Positions 8,046-13,439 of a stretch of DNA of 14,653 nucleotides are shown here, in pieces (the first letter of the stretch is position 1; each line of letters opens with the position of its first letter). The stretch lies in the NCBI GenBank assembly GCA_016177245.1, contig JACOVR010000003.1, positions 1 to 14,653 on the forward strand, written 5' to 3'. The notes beneath the pieces were generated by a model. That model made no database searches. It had not been told where the DNA came from and saw only the letters and a list, made by a program, of their open reading frames with translations. This stretch comes from Candidatus Wildermuthbacteria bacterium. GTDB taxonomy: Bacteria; Patescibacteriota; Minisyncoccia; Minisyncoccales; UBA10102. Position numbers and translations under genes: made by a program.

Positions 8046-8081
8046 TAATATAAATTATAACGATCGTTAACATTTATATTA
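8046..8081. repeat. 36-bp inverted repeat centred on AACGATCGTT (site 1)
   Basis: Arms 8046-8063 and 8064-8081 are complementary at 16 of 18 positions (mismatched pairs 8057/8070 and 8056/8071). The right arm is TCGTTAACATTTATATTA. The repeat contains the DHFR stop codon (8074-8076) and ends 4 bases before the Dcd-like start codon. Its left arm holds the putative TATAAT of that gene on the - strand. It looks like an operator; see sites 2 and 3. Confidence 0.9.
8054..8059 (-). promoter_or_regulatory. Putative -10 element (TATAAT) of the Dcd-like/gatB unit
   Basis: The - strand reads TATAAT at 8059-8054, 12 bases before ATG 8042, so a transcript would start only about 5 bases before the start codon. 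No convincing -35 is seen at 17 bases. It overlaps palindrome site 1. The match could partly be chance in AT-rich sequence. Confidence 0.4.
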
Positions 8082-8565
8082 TGTTGTATTCGACAAGAAT
8101 CGTATTCTCTCCTAATTTTTCAATCGAAACAAGCTGAAGTTTTTTGTCTAATTCTTTGTTGAATAACGTCATGCCTTTGCCAAATAATACTGGCTCTATT
8201 GAAAGATATAAGGTGTTCACGACTCCTGCTTCCATAAACATGGTGTAGATCGCGGAGCCGCCGCACACTGCGACTTCTTTGAACCCCCTCTTTTCCAAAT
8301 CCTCTAGGAGGACCAAGGGTTCTTTCTGGGTTACCTCCACCCCTTCGTAGGCCTTATCTCTTGAATACACCACGTTGTGGCGGCCAGGAAGGGGCTTGCC
8401 AATGGTTTCGTATGTGTTCTGACCAAATACTACCACCCCCGCCTGTTTGGTCCTTTCCATAAAAAACCGCTTGTCTTCTTTGCTGGTCCACTCCATGGGG
8501 GTATGTGAGACATTTTTCGCAATGAATCCGTCTGCCGTGAGCGCCGCTATGATAAAGGCAGTCAT
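8074..8565 (-). CDS. folA: Dihydrofolate reductase
   Basis: NADPH-dependent reductase regenerating tetrahydrofolate, the cofactor recycled after thymidylate synthase (thyA lies about 2.6 kb away). 163 residues. FIIAALTADGFIAK (4-17) is the first strand and loop. The substrate-binding acid aligns to D31 in SKEDKRFF. FGQNTYETIGKPLPGRHNVVYSR holds the NADPH-binding region, and VCGGSAIYTMFM is the second glycine loop. RibD C-terminal domains share the fold, but the TYETIGKPLPGR motif is typical of true DHFR. ATG 8565 is chosen because the conserved strand begins there; a GTG at 8583 would add six residues. No SD is visible. It lies just downstream of the HAD-gene terminator, so it probably has its own promoter, which was not identified. 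Confidence 0.85.
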   Translation of the reverse strand: MTAFIIAALTADGFIAKNVSHTPMEWTSKEDKRFFMERTKQAGVVVFGQNTYETIGKPLPGRHNVVYSRDKAYEGVEVTQKEPLVLLEDLEKRGFKEVAVCGGSAIYTMFMEAGVVNTLYLSIEPVLFGKGMTLFNKELDKKLQLVSIEKLGENTILVEYNII

Positions 8566-8592
8566 AATTTGCCATCGTATCACATCTCTCTC

Positions 8593-8620
8593 AAAAATAA
8601 AAAGGGTGGTTTCCCACCCC
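8593..8620 (-). terminator. Intrinsic terminator of the HAD-family gene
   Basis: On the - strand, GGGTGG and CCACCC pair around a 4-base loop, followed by TTTTTATTTTT (A-tract 8593-8603 on the + strand). It lies 23 bases after the HAD stop codon. A textbook Rho-independent terminator. Confidence 0.88.
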
Positions 8621-8642
8621 TCCTCTTGATCTTTGCGAAGAC

Positions 8643-9380
8643 CTAGAAGTAGTCAAAGAGATCGACAGGGCGCTTAAGCGATACGAAGAAAACTTCGCGC
8701 GGCGTCCCCGCGTGCTCCCCATCGGGGTCATAGAGATACCGATTGGGTATGCCTGCCCGCTCTGCTCCCTTCATGTCGTTCCTTGGATTATTCCCAATAA
8801 ACGCAAGATGGCTGCGAGGGAGACCGGTTGCTCCGATTGCCACTTCGAAAAAGTGAGGATCTGGCTTCTGAAACCCCACACTATCTGAAGCCAACACTCC
8901 CGTGAAGAAACAAGAAACCTTGAAGGCCTCCATGAGCCGTACAAGTCCTTCTGGTTCTTGATTGCTCACGACCCAAAGGGCATAGCCACGAGCAACTGCC
9001 TCTTTAAGAAAGGTAAGCATTTCTTCGCTCACCATGAAGAATTCAGGGTTGCCCATGACTTCAGAGAAGATCTGCTCGCCCATCTGTTGAACTCTGGCAT
9101 CTGCAATCGAAGGATCCAGTCTGCGAACAAGAGCAGCATTGATCGCAGACCAATACCTTCTATAAAAGCCGGGCGGGAGCTTGCCTTCTGGCAGGGGTTC
9201 TGCCTCTTTCTTTCGTCTCTCCTCTTTGTAGATGAGTTCAATCGCTTCTTCAGAGACCCTGATTTCTGCGAAACGCTCGAGCAACAATTGGTAGAGACGC
9301 CATCTCCCCATTTTTGCCACGAAAATGGTGAACATGGCATCCATAAGAATCGCCCCTTGAACTACCGGTTGTGTTGCCAA
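8643..9380 (-). CDS. HAD-superfamily hydrolase-like protein with altered catalytic motifs
   Basis: 245 residues with the haloacid dehalogenase layout. Motif I is ILMDAMFTIF with nucleophile D14 but Met at the usual second Asp. A helical cap follows. Motif II is VVSNQ (S139), motif III is K172 in GFQKPDPHFF, and motif IV is FIGNNPRNDMKGA, where the usual GD is GN and only D202 remains. HAD members with DxxxTL-type motif I exist, so it may still be a hydrolase, but loss of both the second Asp and the motif IV Asp makes ordinary phosphatase chemistry uncertain. TTG 9380 is chosen because a perfect AAGGAGG lies 8 bases upstream and no ATG fits. It has its own promoter and terminator, hence a single-gene unit. 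The protein has 10 Lys and 19 Arg, unlike its lysine-rich neighbours. Substrate unknown. Confidence 0.82.
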   Translation of the reverse strand: MATQPVVQGAILMDAMFTIFVAKMGRWRLYQLLLERFAEIRVSEEAIELIYKEERRKKEAEPLPEGKLPPGFYRRYWSAINAALVRRLDPSIADARVQQMGEQIFSEVMGNPEFFMVSEEMLTFLKEAVARGYALWVVSNQEPEGLVRLMEAFKVSCFFTGVLASDSVGFQKPDPHFFEVAIGATGLPRSHLAFIGNNPRNDMKGAERAGIPNRYLYDPDGEHAGTPREVFFVSLKRPVDLFDYF

Positions 9381-9388
9381 GGTACTAT

Positions 9389-9395
9389 CCTCCTT
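9389..9395 (-). promoter_or_regulatory. Strong Shine-Dalgarno deciding a TTG start
   Basis: The - strand reads AAGGAGG, followed by 8 bases and TTG 9380. It supports the rare TTG initiation codon of the HAD-family gene. Confidence 0.88.
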
Positions 9396-9412
9396 CGTAC
9401 AAAATCAAGATA

Positions 9413-9440
9413 ATTCTACTCGAATCCCATAAAAAATCAA
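9413..9440 (-). promoter_or_regulatory. Predicted sigma-70-type promoter of the HAD-family gene
   Basis: -35 TTGATT (9440-9435), 16-base spacer, -10 TAGAAT (9418-9413) on the - strand. It lies 33 bases upstream of the TTG start and just downstream of palindrome site 2, whose nearest end is 13 bases upstream of the -35. Confidence 0.5.
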
Positions 9441-9452
9441 TTCATTTCATGT

Positions 9453-9486
9453 ATACAGAAATTGAACGATCGTTCAATTTCTGTAT
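9453..9486. repeat. Perfect 34-bp palindrome centred on AACGATCGTT (site 2)
   Basis: Left half ATACAGAAATTGAACGA (9453-9469); the right half 9470-9486 is its exact reverse complement, with no spacer. It sits between the terminator of the upstream - strand gene and the HAD-gene promoter. No T-tract adjoins it, so it is not a terminator. Confidence 0.97.
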
Positions 9487-9511
9487 GGTTATGGTTATTA
9501 TAAAAGATTCT

Positions 9512-9548
9512 AAAAAAGAAGAGCTCGCGCTAACTTGCTTGAGCTCTT
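9512..9548 (-). terminator. Intrinsic terminator of the unknown gene 9573-10040
   Basis: On the - strand, AAGAGCTC (9548-9541) pairs with GAGCTCTT (9526-9519) around a 14-base loop, followed by C and six T (9517-9512). It lies 25 bases after the stop codon. Confidence 0.7.
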
Positions 9549-9572
9549 TAATCTCGCCACAACTATCGTGCA

Positions 9573-10040
9573 TTATTGCGGTGCGGGGCTTTCAGGATAC
9601 TCCAACTGAACCGAGGCAATCCTCCCTTTTGCAAAGGCAATAGCAACGCGTCTTTTGATAACTTCCGGCTGCCCAAGATCCCGAACGGATTCAACCCATT
9701 CTACAGACCTCAATTCAGGGGGATCGCCGGCAAGAACCACGATGGAGCAGGAATGACGAGAATTGACACTGGACGACGATATCATGCGAACACCGTCAGA
9801 ACCAATTTCCACGTCTTCGCCCCAGCATGAGACGCAGCCATCCTGTGCGTTCATTCCGAACTGCAACGCATGTTTCCCCTCCTTCCATGGAAGATTTTTC
9901 TGGGCCAGCCATTGTTGTACTGCCTCCAAGTCGTGTCCCGCAAGGGCAACGAACCCTAGGCTGAGAACCCTCAAGGCCTCAACCACCTCTTGAATTGCCA
10001 CCCGAAGGTCTCGCGGAGTTGCCTTGATTTCGGTAACCAT
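9573..10040 (-). CDS. Hypothetical protein, no family recognised
   Basis: 155 residues, soluble, with no signal peptide or membrane segment. The first 60 residues look helical (DLRVAIQEVVEALRVLSLGFVALAGHDLEAVQQWL in outline). A middle part then has two cysteines (GCVSCWGEDVEIG) and a Ser-rich stretch (ISSSSVNSRHSCS). A final alternating-hydrophobic part (RRVAIAFAKGRIASVQLEY) suggests a beta hairpin. ATG 10040 is preferred over an in-frame start at 10091 because AAGGAGGG lies 6 bases upstream. It has its own promoter and terminator, so it is a single-gene unit. It has 6 Lys and 10 Arg. It is divergent from the nucleotidyltransferase gene. No function is proposed. Confidence 0.75.
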   Translation of the reverse strand: MVTEIKATPRDLRVAIQEVVEALRVLSLGFVALAGHDLEAVQQWLAQKNLPWKEGKHALQFGMNAQDGCVSCWGEDVEIGSDGVRMISSSSVNSRHSCSIVVLAGDPPELRSVEWVESVRDLGQPEVIKRRVAIAFAKGRIASVQLEYPESPAPQ

Positions 10041-10046
10041 GAATAT

Positions 10047-10054
10047 CCCTCCTT
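10047..10054 (-). promoter_or_regulatory. Strong Shine-Dalgarno of the unknown gene
   Basis: The - strand reads AAGGAGGG, 6 bases before ATG 10040. It decides this start over the upstream in-frame one at 10091. Confidence 0.85.
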
Positions 10055-10070
10055 GCAAAAAGCTACTGAT

Positions 10071-10099
10071 ACTGTATCTACAAACCACCAAAAAATCAA
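10071..10099 (-). promoter_or_regulatory. Predicted promoter of the unknown gene 9573-10040
   Basis: -35 TTGATT (10099-10094), 17-base spacer, -10 TACAGT (10076-10071) on the - strand. The 5' leader would be about 25 bases and carry the SD. Confidence 0.42.
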
Positions 10100-10105
10100 T
10101 GGATG

Positions 10106-10134
10106 TTGATTGGCTTATTGAGAAATGCTATAGT
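10106..10134 (+). promoter_or_regulatory. Predicted extended -10 promoter of the nucleotidyltransferase operon
   Basis: -35 TTGATT (10106-10111), 17-base spacer ending in TGC, and -10 TATAGT (10129-10134) with an extended TGn. ATG 10158 is 23 bases beyond the -10, giving a leader of roughly 17 bases without an SD. It is back to back with the - strand promoter at 10071-10099. Confidence 0.6.
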
Positions 10135-10157
10135 ATCGTCATAGTATACTCAACGAT

Positions 10158-10697
10158 ATGAAAGCTTTAAAAAATCGCATTGTTCTTGATTATAACGAAC
10201 TGAAAAAGCTTATAGATGCTCACAAAACTATTGGGCATAGAATTGTTTGCACCATTGGTTCGTGGGATATGCTCCATATAGGGCACCTTCGTTATCTCAT
10301 CAAGGCAAAAGAGCATGGAGATATCCTTGTGGTAGGGGCAGACAGCGATCGGGGCATCAAAATCTACAAAAAAAACAAACTGCGCCCCGTTATCCCCCAA
10401 GAAGAAAGAATGGAAATGCTCCAATACCAAGAATGCGTTGACTACGTTACTTCCGTTGACGATATTGACGAACAGGGCAGGTGGCAATATGGATTGGTAA
10501 AAATCATTACCCCCCACTGCTTTGTTACTACTCCCGAAAGCTATCCGCCAGAACAGCTTGAAAATATCAAGCAATACGCCGAGCAAGTAGTGGTTCTCCC
10601 ACGGCAGGCAGAAAAAACCTCTTCCACCGCCATTATTGAACAGACCCTAAAAAAACATCTTGAAACAATGCTGCAGGAGCTCACCAAAAAGGGATGA
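10158..10697 (+). CDS. Cytidylyltransferase-like (HIGH-motif) nucleotidyltransferase
   Basis: 179 residues of the nucleotidyltransferase superfamily that joins a nucleotide to a phosphorylated substrate and releases pyrophosphate (relatives: C-terminal domain of HldE/RfaE, TagD). The signature is TIGSWDMLHIGHLRYLIKA at 32-50 with H40 and H43. VVGADSD (58-64) is the second strand and loop. RPVIPQEERMEML (76-88) matches the RPIIPxxxR motif with R84, and TSSTAII (154-160) matches the C-terminal STT-type motif. The usual GCFD before HxGH is GSWD. An extra 25 residues precede the fold. No kinase domain or sugar-nucleotide gene adjoins, so the substrate is unknown. The stop overlaps the next gene's ATG (ATGA), pointing to a shared function with the HIT/GalT-like protein. 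Confidence 0.86.
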   Translation: MKALKNRIVLDYNELKKLIDAHKTIGHRIVCTIGSWDMLHIGHLRYLIKAKEHGDILVVGADSDRGIKIYKKNKLRPVIPQEERMEMLQYQECVDYVTSVDDIDEQGRWQYGLVKIITPHCFVTTPESYPPEQLENIKQYAEQVVVLPRQAEKTSSTAIIEQTLKKHLETMLQELTKKG

Positions 10698-11140
10698 AAA
10701 AAACGGTTGTCAATCTTAGAAACGCTCGAAAAGGAGAATATAGAAAGGTTATTGAAGAGATTCTCGCAAGGGGCAAATGCCCATTTTGCCCAGAGAATTT
10801 CAAATACCACAAGAAACCAATCTTGCGATCGCAAGGCCAATGGTTTCTCACCGAAAACAGCTGGCCTTATACGAATACTCGCTGCCACCTCATTCTTATC
10901 TGCAAAACGCATAAAGAGAGATTCTCTGAATTAACGCGTACAGATTTTAAGAATGTGGTAAATTTAACTAACTGGGCAATTGAGAAATATAAGATCAGTG
11001 GAGGCGCGGTGTTTGTACGATTTGGAAACACCAATTTTACCGGAGCTTCGGTTGCCCATCTTCATTTTCAGATTGTGGTCCCAAAACCAAAACGAAACAA
11101 AAAAGGCACAGAGAGAGTCACTGTTCCTGTCGGAGGATAA
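10694..11140 (+). CDS. HIT/GalT-superfamily protein with an HxHxQ active-site motif
   Basis: 148 residues. A CPFC pair (C29, C32) suggests a zinc site. H65 sits in CHLILI, and the C-terminal histidine triad reads AHLHFQIV with H122, H124 and Q126. In HIT hydrolases the last position is His; Gln is typical of the transferase and phosphorylase branches (GalT, Ap4A phosphorylase). H124 would be the nucleotidyl-carrying residue. A nucleotide-transfer role is therefore inferred, but the substrate is unknown. It overlaps the preceding nucleotidyltransferase by 4 bases (ATGA) and ends 1 base from the convergent thyA stop. It is lysine-rich (17 Lys, 11 Arg). It is a paralog of the protein at 12016-12495, with the same order of motifs. 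Confidence 0.8.
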   Translation: MKKTVVNLRNARKGEYRKVIEEILARGKCPFCPENFKYHKKPILRSQGQWFLTENSWPYTNTRCHLILICKTHKERFSELTRTDFKNVVNLTNWAIEKYKISGGAVFVRFGNTNFTGASVAHLHFQIVVPKPKRNKKGTERVTVPVGG

Positions 11141-11141
11141 A

Positions 11142-11963
11142 CTAAATGCCCACGGGGGCTTTAATGGAAGGGTGGGGGTCGTACCCCTCAAGAGTAAAAT
11201 CGTCGAAATCAAATTCGTCGATATTTTTGATTTCTGGGTTCAGAGTGAGACGCGGCAGGGGCCGCGGTTCGCGAGTCAATTGAAGTTTTGCCTGTTCAAG
11301 ATGGTTAAGATACAAATGCGTGTCTGACAGGGTATGGATGAATTCATTGGCCTTTAGTCCCGTGGCCTGCGCAACCATCATGAGAAGCAAAGAATACGAT
11401 GCGATATTGAACGGAACTCCCAGAAAGACATCGGCACTCCGCTGGAATAGATGCAACGATAATTTCCCCTGCGCAACAAAGAATTTGAAGAAGCAATGAC
11501 AAGGAGCAACAAATACTTTATCGACATCTTCCGGATCCCACGAACTCACAATCAAACGCCGCGAGTTTGGATTTCTTTTGATATCGTCTATGGCTTGCCC
11601 TAACTGGTCAATCGCTTTGCCCTCGCGAGTTTTCCAATGCCGCCACTTTTCGCCGTAAATCGGGCCCAATTCTCCGGGTTTATGTCCATATTTTGCCGAC
11701 ATTTCTGGCGTAGCCCACTCATCCCAAATGGTGACACCGTGATCCTGCAAATATTTTACGTTTGTATCCCCCCGAATAAACCAAAGGAGCTCGTATGCAA
11801 TCGATTTAAAAGAAAGTTTTTTTGTGGTCAAAAGCGGAAACCCATCATCCATTTTAAATCGCATCTGATAGCCGCACACCGCAATATTCCCCACCCCCTG
11901 CGGGTCCCCTTTCCGCTCCCCGTTCTCTAACACATAGTTGAGAAGATCGAGATACTGTTTCAT
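11142..11963 (-). CDS. thyA: Thymidylate synthase
   Basis: Converts dUMP to dTMP using methylene-tetrahydrofolate. Of 273 residues, the nucleophilic Cys is in VAPCHCFFKF. TTKKLSFKSIAYELLWFIRGDTNVKYL, GPIYGEKWRHW, RRLIVSSWDPED, LFQRSADVFLGVPFNIASY and DTHLYLNHLEQ are all family blocks in the right order, and the C-terminus IKAPVGI closes the active site. ATG 11963 starts the conserved MKQYLDLLNYVL; an in-frame GTG at 11987 adds eight odd residues and overlaps the -10. No SD is present, and the predicted promoter gives an almost leaderless mRNA. It pairs functionally with the DHFR at 8074-8565, with dUMP supply possibly from the deaminase-like proteins nearby. It is tail-to-tail with the HIT-like gene, 1 base apart. 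Confidence 0.97.
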   Translation of the reverse strand: MKQYLDLLNYVLENGERKGDPQGVGNIAVCGYQMRFKMDDGFPLLTTKKLSFKSIAYELLWFIRGDTNVKYLQDHGVTIWDEWATPEMSAKYGHKPGELGPIYGEKWRHWKTREGKAIDQLGQAIDDIKRNPNSRRLIVSSWDPEDVDKVFVAPCHCFFKFFVAQGKLSLHLFQRSADVFLGVPFNIASYSLLLMMVAQATGLKANEFIHTLSDTHLYLNHLEQAKLQLTREPRPLPRLTLNPEIKNIDEFDFDDFTLEGYDPHPSIKAPVGI

Positions 11964-11975
11964 ACAACAATACTT

Positions 11976-12004
11976 TTTATACCACACAAATGAAAAAGAG
12001 CCAA
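11976..12004 (-). promoter_or_regulatory. Predicted thyA promoter overlapping an upstream terminator
   Basis: -35 TTGGCT (12004-11999), 17-base spacer, -10 TATAAA (11981-11976) on the - strand. Transcription would start only a few bases before ATG 11963. The -35 is the descending arm of the terminator stem of the upstream HIT gene. Confidence 0.5.
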
Positions 12005-12016
12005 CGGAGTGGCTCT
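11993..12016 (-). terminator. Intrinsic terminator of the second HIT gene
   Basis: On the - strand, AGAGCCA (12016-12010) pairs with TGGCTCT (12003-11997) around a 6-base loop, then TTTTTC. The stem begins on the last base of the gene's TGA stop codon. Confidence 0.82.
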
Positions 12017-12495
12017 CAACCTATGGGGAAGCTAACGTGTTCTCCGGGATGGGGTTTGCCGGTCTCGGAATTTGTTACTGGAGCTATGAGATGAAAATGA
12101 AGATGCCTAACTGTTGCGCCGGAATTTGTTCCGAAACGAACAGCGAGCGCTCCACCAACCTGCAGAGTAGGATAATCACGGCGCAATACAACGATTAAGC
12201 CCTGAACATCTTGCCAATCACTCGTCAGAACTCCGCTAATGTCTACGATGTGCTCAAGGGGAAGAAGTAGCAGATGAACTGCGGCGTGGGGATAAGGCCA
12301 TCGATTCCTTATTGCGACCCATCTTCCAACTTCGCGAACAACATCGTTGCCGTATTTAGAAAGATTAGCGGGACAGAAAGGACATTCCCCCTCTCCCCGT
12401 GCTGCTTCCAGCACTTCCCTGTATCCTCCTCTCCCCTCCCCTTCTGCGTATGTTGTATCAACAATATGAGAATCGCTCGGATTGAACTGTGGCAC
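12016..12495 (-). CDS. HIT-superfamily protein with canonical HxHxH motif
   Basis: 159 residues, most likely a nucleotide hydrolase or transferase of the histidine triad superfamily. CPFC (C38, C41) suggests a zinc site. H74 lies in VHLLLLPLEH, and the triad is RHLHFHLIAP (H131, H133, H135), fitting H-phi-H-phi-H-phi-phi. Order and spacing of WPY, HL(I/L)L, GGA(V/L), VRFG and the triad match the protein at 10694-11140, so the two are paralogs; the last triad residue is His here and Gln there. The GTG 12495 start has GGGGAGG 6 bases upstream. It has its own promoter (TTGACA -35) and terminator. With 2 Lys and 11 Arg, its composition differs sharply from the paralog and from neighbouring genes. 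Substrate unknown. Confidence 0.82.
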   Translation of the reverse strand: MPQFNPSDSHIVDTTYAEGEGRGGYREVLEAARGEGECPFCPANLSKYGNDVVREVGRWVAIRNRWPYPHAAVHLLLLPLEHIVDISGVLTSDWQDVQGLIVVLRRDYPTLQVGGALAVRFGTNSGATVRHLHFHLIAPVTNSETGKPHPGEHVSFPIG

Positions 12496-12501
12496 ATCAC
12501 A

Positions 12502-12510
12502 CCTCCCCTT
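12502..12510 (-). promoter_or_regulatory. Shine-Dalgarno deciding a GTG start
   Basis: The - strand reads AAGGGGAGG, 6 bases before GTG 12495. It supports GTG initiation of the second HIT gene. Confidence 0.75.
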
Positions 12511-12530
12511 GGAAGTAATGCTCTGGGGCG

Positions 12531-12559
12531 ATACTAATTGAAAATAGGGAATATGTCAA
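12531..12559 (-). promoter_or_regulatory. Predicted promoter of the second HIT gene
   Basis: Consensus -35 TTGACA (12559-12554), 17-base spacer, -10 TAGTAT (12536-12531) on the - strand. The TGA inside TTGACA is the stop codon of the upstream deaminase gene. Confidence 0.6.
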
Positions 12560-13383
12560 GGAATGTAAAACAAAGTAATGCCAGCAGATTCTAAAATTTT
12601 TTTGCCGTCAAGCGTGGAAGCGCCTTCTCTAAAATAAAGAACGGAAATCCCAGAGTAGGCAATCATTTTTGCGCATACGGCGCAAGGAAAATGGGTGAGG
12701 TAGAGCGACGTACCTTCAAAAGAAATCCCCCTTTTTGCAGCTTCCGCAATAAGTTTTTGTTCCGCGTGTATCGTATTTGAAAGCTCCTGCCTCTCCCCTG
12801 CCTTAAAAAAATCTCTCACCATCCCAACCTGATAAGGCGTATGATCCGCGGGGACTCCTTGATTATAGGCCCGAAGAACAATTTTTCCGTCTTTTACTGC
12901 CACCCCTCCTACCTGCCGCCACCAGTCCCCGCTTTTTTCTGCTTCCTTGTGTGCCTCCCGCATCATTTCAATATCAAAAGGTTCTTTCGAAACAGAAATA
13001 TTTTCAGGAGGAGTTTCCGTGACAACCGAATCGCTGTCCCATCGAAGAAAAACAGATGCCCACTCTACTTTTTGATCTTTAAGATATTGCTCATAAAGAT
13101 TTCTTGAAACTTCATCTTGAATAAGCAAGATACCTTTACCTTTTAGCTCGTTGATGTTCGTTTTTGAAAGGATTGAAATACTTCTAAAACCGAATTTTTC
13201 CAAAAGTTCCTTCACCGTATCAACGTCAAGCGAAGCTATGTCGGGTTTATATTTGGTAAGTCCTTCAAGTAGCTCCTGGTCAATGAGATAGACGTGCTCA
13301 ATGCCTTTACTGCGGGACCGAAGAAAATCCAAATATCCCCTATGAATAACGGGAATATGAAGGATGAGAGTTTTCTTGTCCAT
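12556..13383 (-). CDS. Cytidine/dCMP deaminase-family protein with unknown N-terminal domain
   Basis: 275 residues. The C-terminal half (about 135-275) is a zinc-dependent deaminase: TIHAEQ gives ligand H206 and proton-shuttling E208, and PCAVC gives C234 and C237. The family includes dCMP deaminase, ComE-type and RibD enzymes; dCMP is a fair guess given thyA next door but is not proven. Residues 1-125 are not a standard partner. They begin with a hydrophobic strand and PVIHRGYLDFL, then HVYLID, resembling the start of a HIGH-motif nucleotidyltransferase with the second His replaced by Tyr. ATG 13383 is chosen; a TTG at 13407 is in frame but lacks conserved sequence. No SD. Palindrome site 3 lies 57 bases upstream. 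It is lysine-rich like the core genes here. Confidence 0.83.
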   Translation of the reverse strand: MDKKTLILHIPVIHRGYLDFLRSRSKGIEHVYLIDQELLEGLTKYKPDIASLDVDTVKELLEKFGFRSISILSKTNINELKGKGILLIQDEVSRNLYEQYLKDQKVEWASVFLRWDSDSVVTETPPENISVSKEPFDIEMMREAHKEAEKSGDWWRQVGGVAVKDGKIVLRAYNQGVPADHTPYQVGMVRDFFKAGERQELSNTIHAEQKLIAEAAKRGISFEGTSLYLTHFPCAVCAKMIAYSGISVLYFREGASTLDGKKILESAGITLFYIP

Positions 13384-13439
13384 GGATAAAATGTTACCAC
13401 AATTCAATTACAAAGTCATCGTCGTGGATAGATTTTAAT

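Noticed and set aside
8566..8583. GTG start extending DHFR by six residues
   Set aside because: The conserved first strand begins at ATG 8565; neither start has an SD, so this is only a preference.
10041..10091. Earlier start for the unknown gene 9573-10040
   Set aside because: It would cover the predicted promoter and the strong SD that precedes ATG 10040.
10822..10835. 14-bp palindrome CTTGCGATCGCAAG, resembling the cyanobacterial HIP1 motif
   Set aside because: It lies inside the coding sequence of the first HIT-like gene, lacks the AACGATCGTT core, occurs once, and no other feature points to cyanobacteria.
11964..11987. GTG start extending thyA by eight residues
   Set aside because: The added sequence is unlike ThyA N-termini and overlaps the -10 element; ATG 11963 fits the family.
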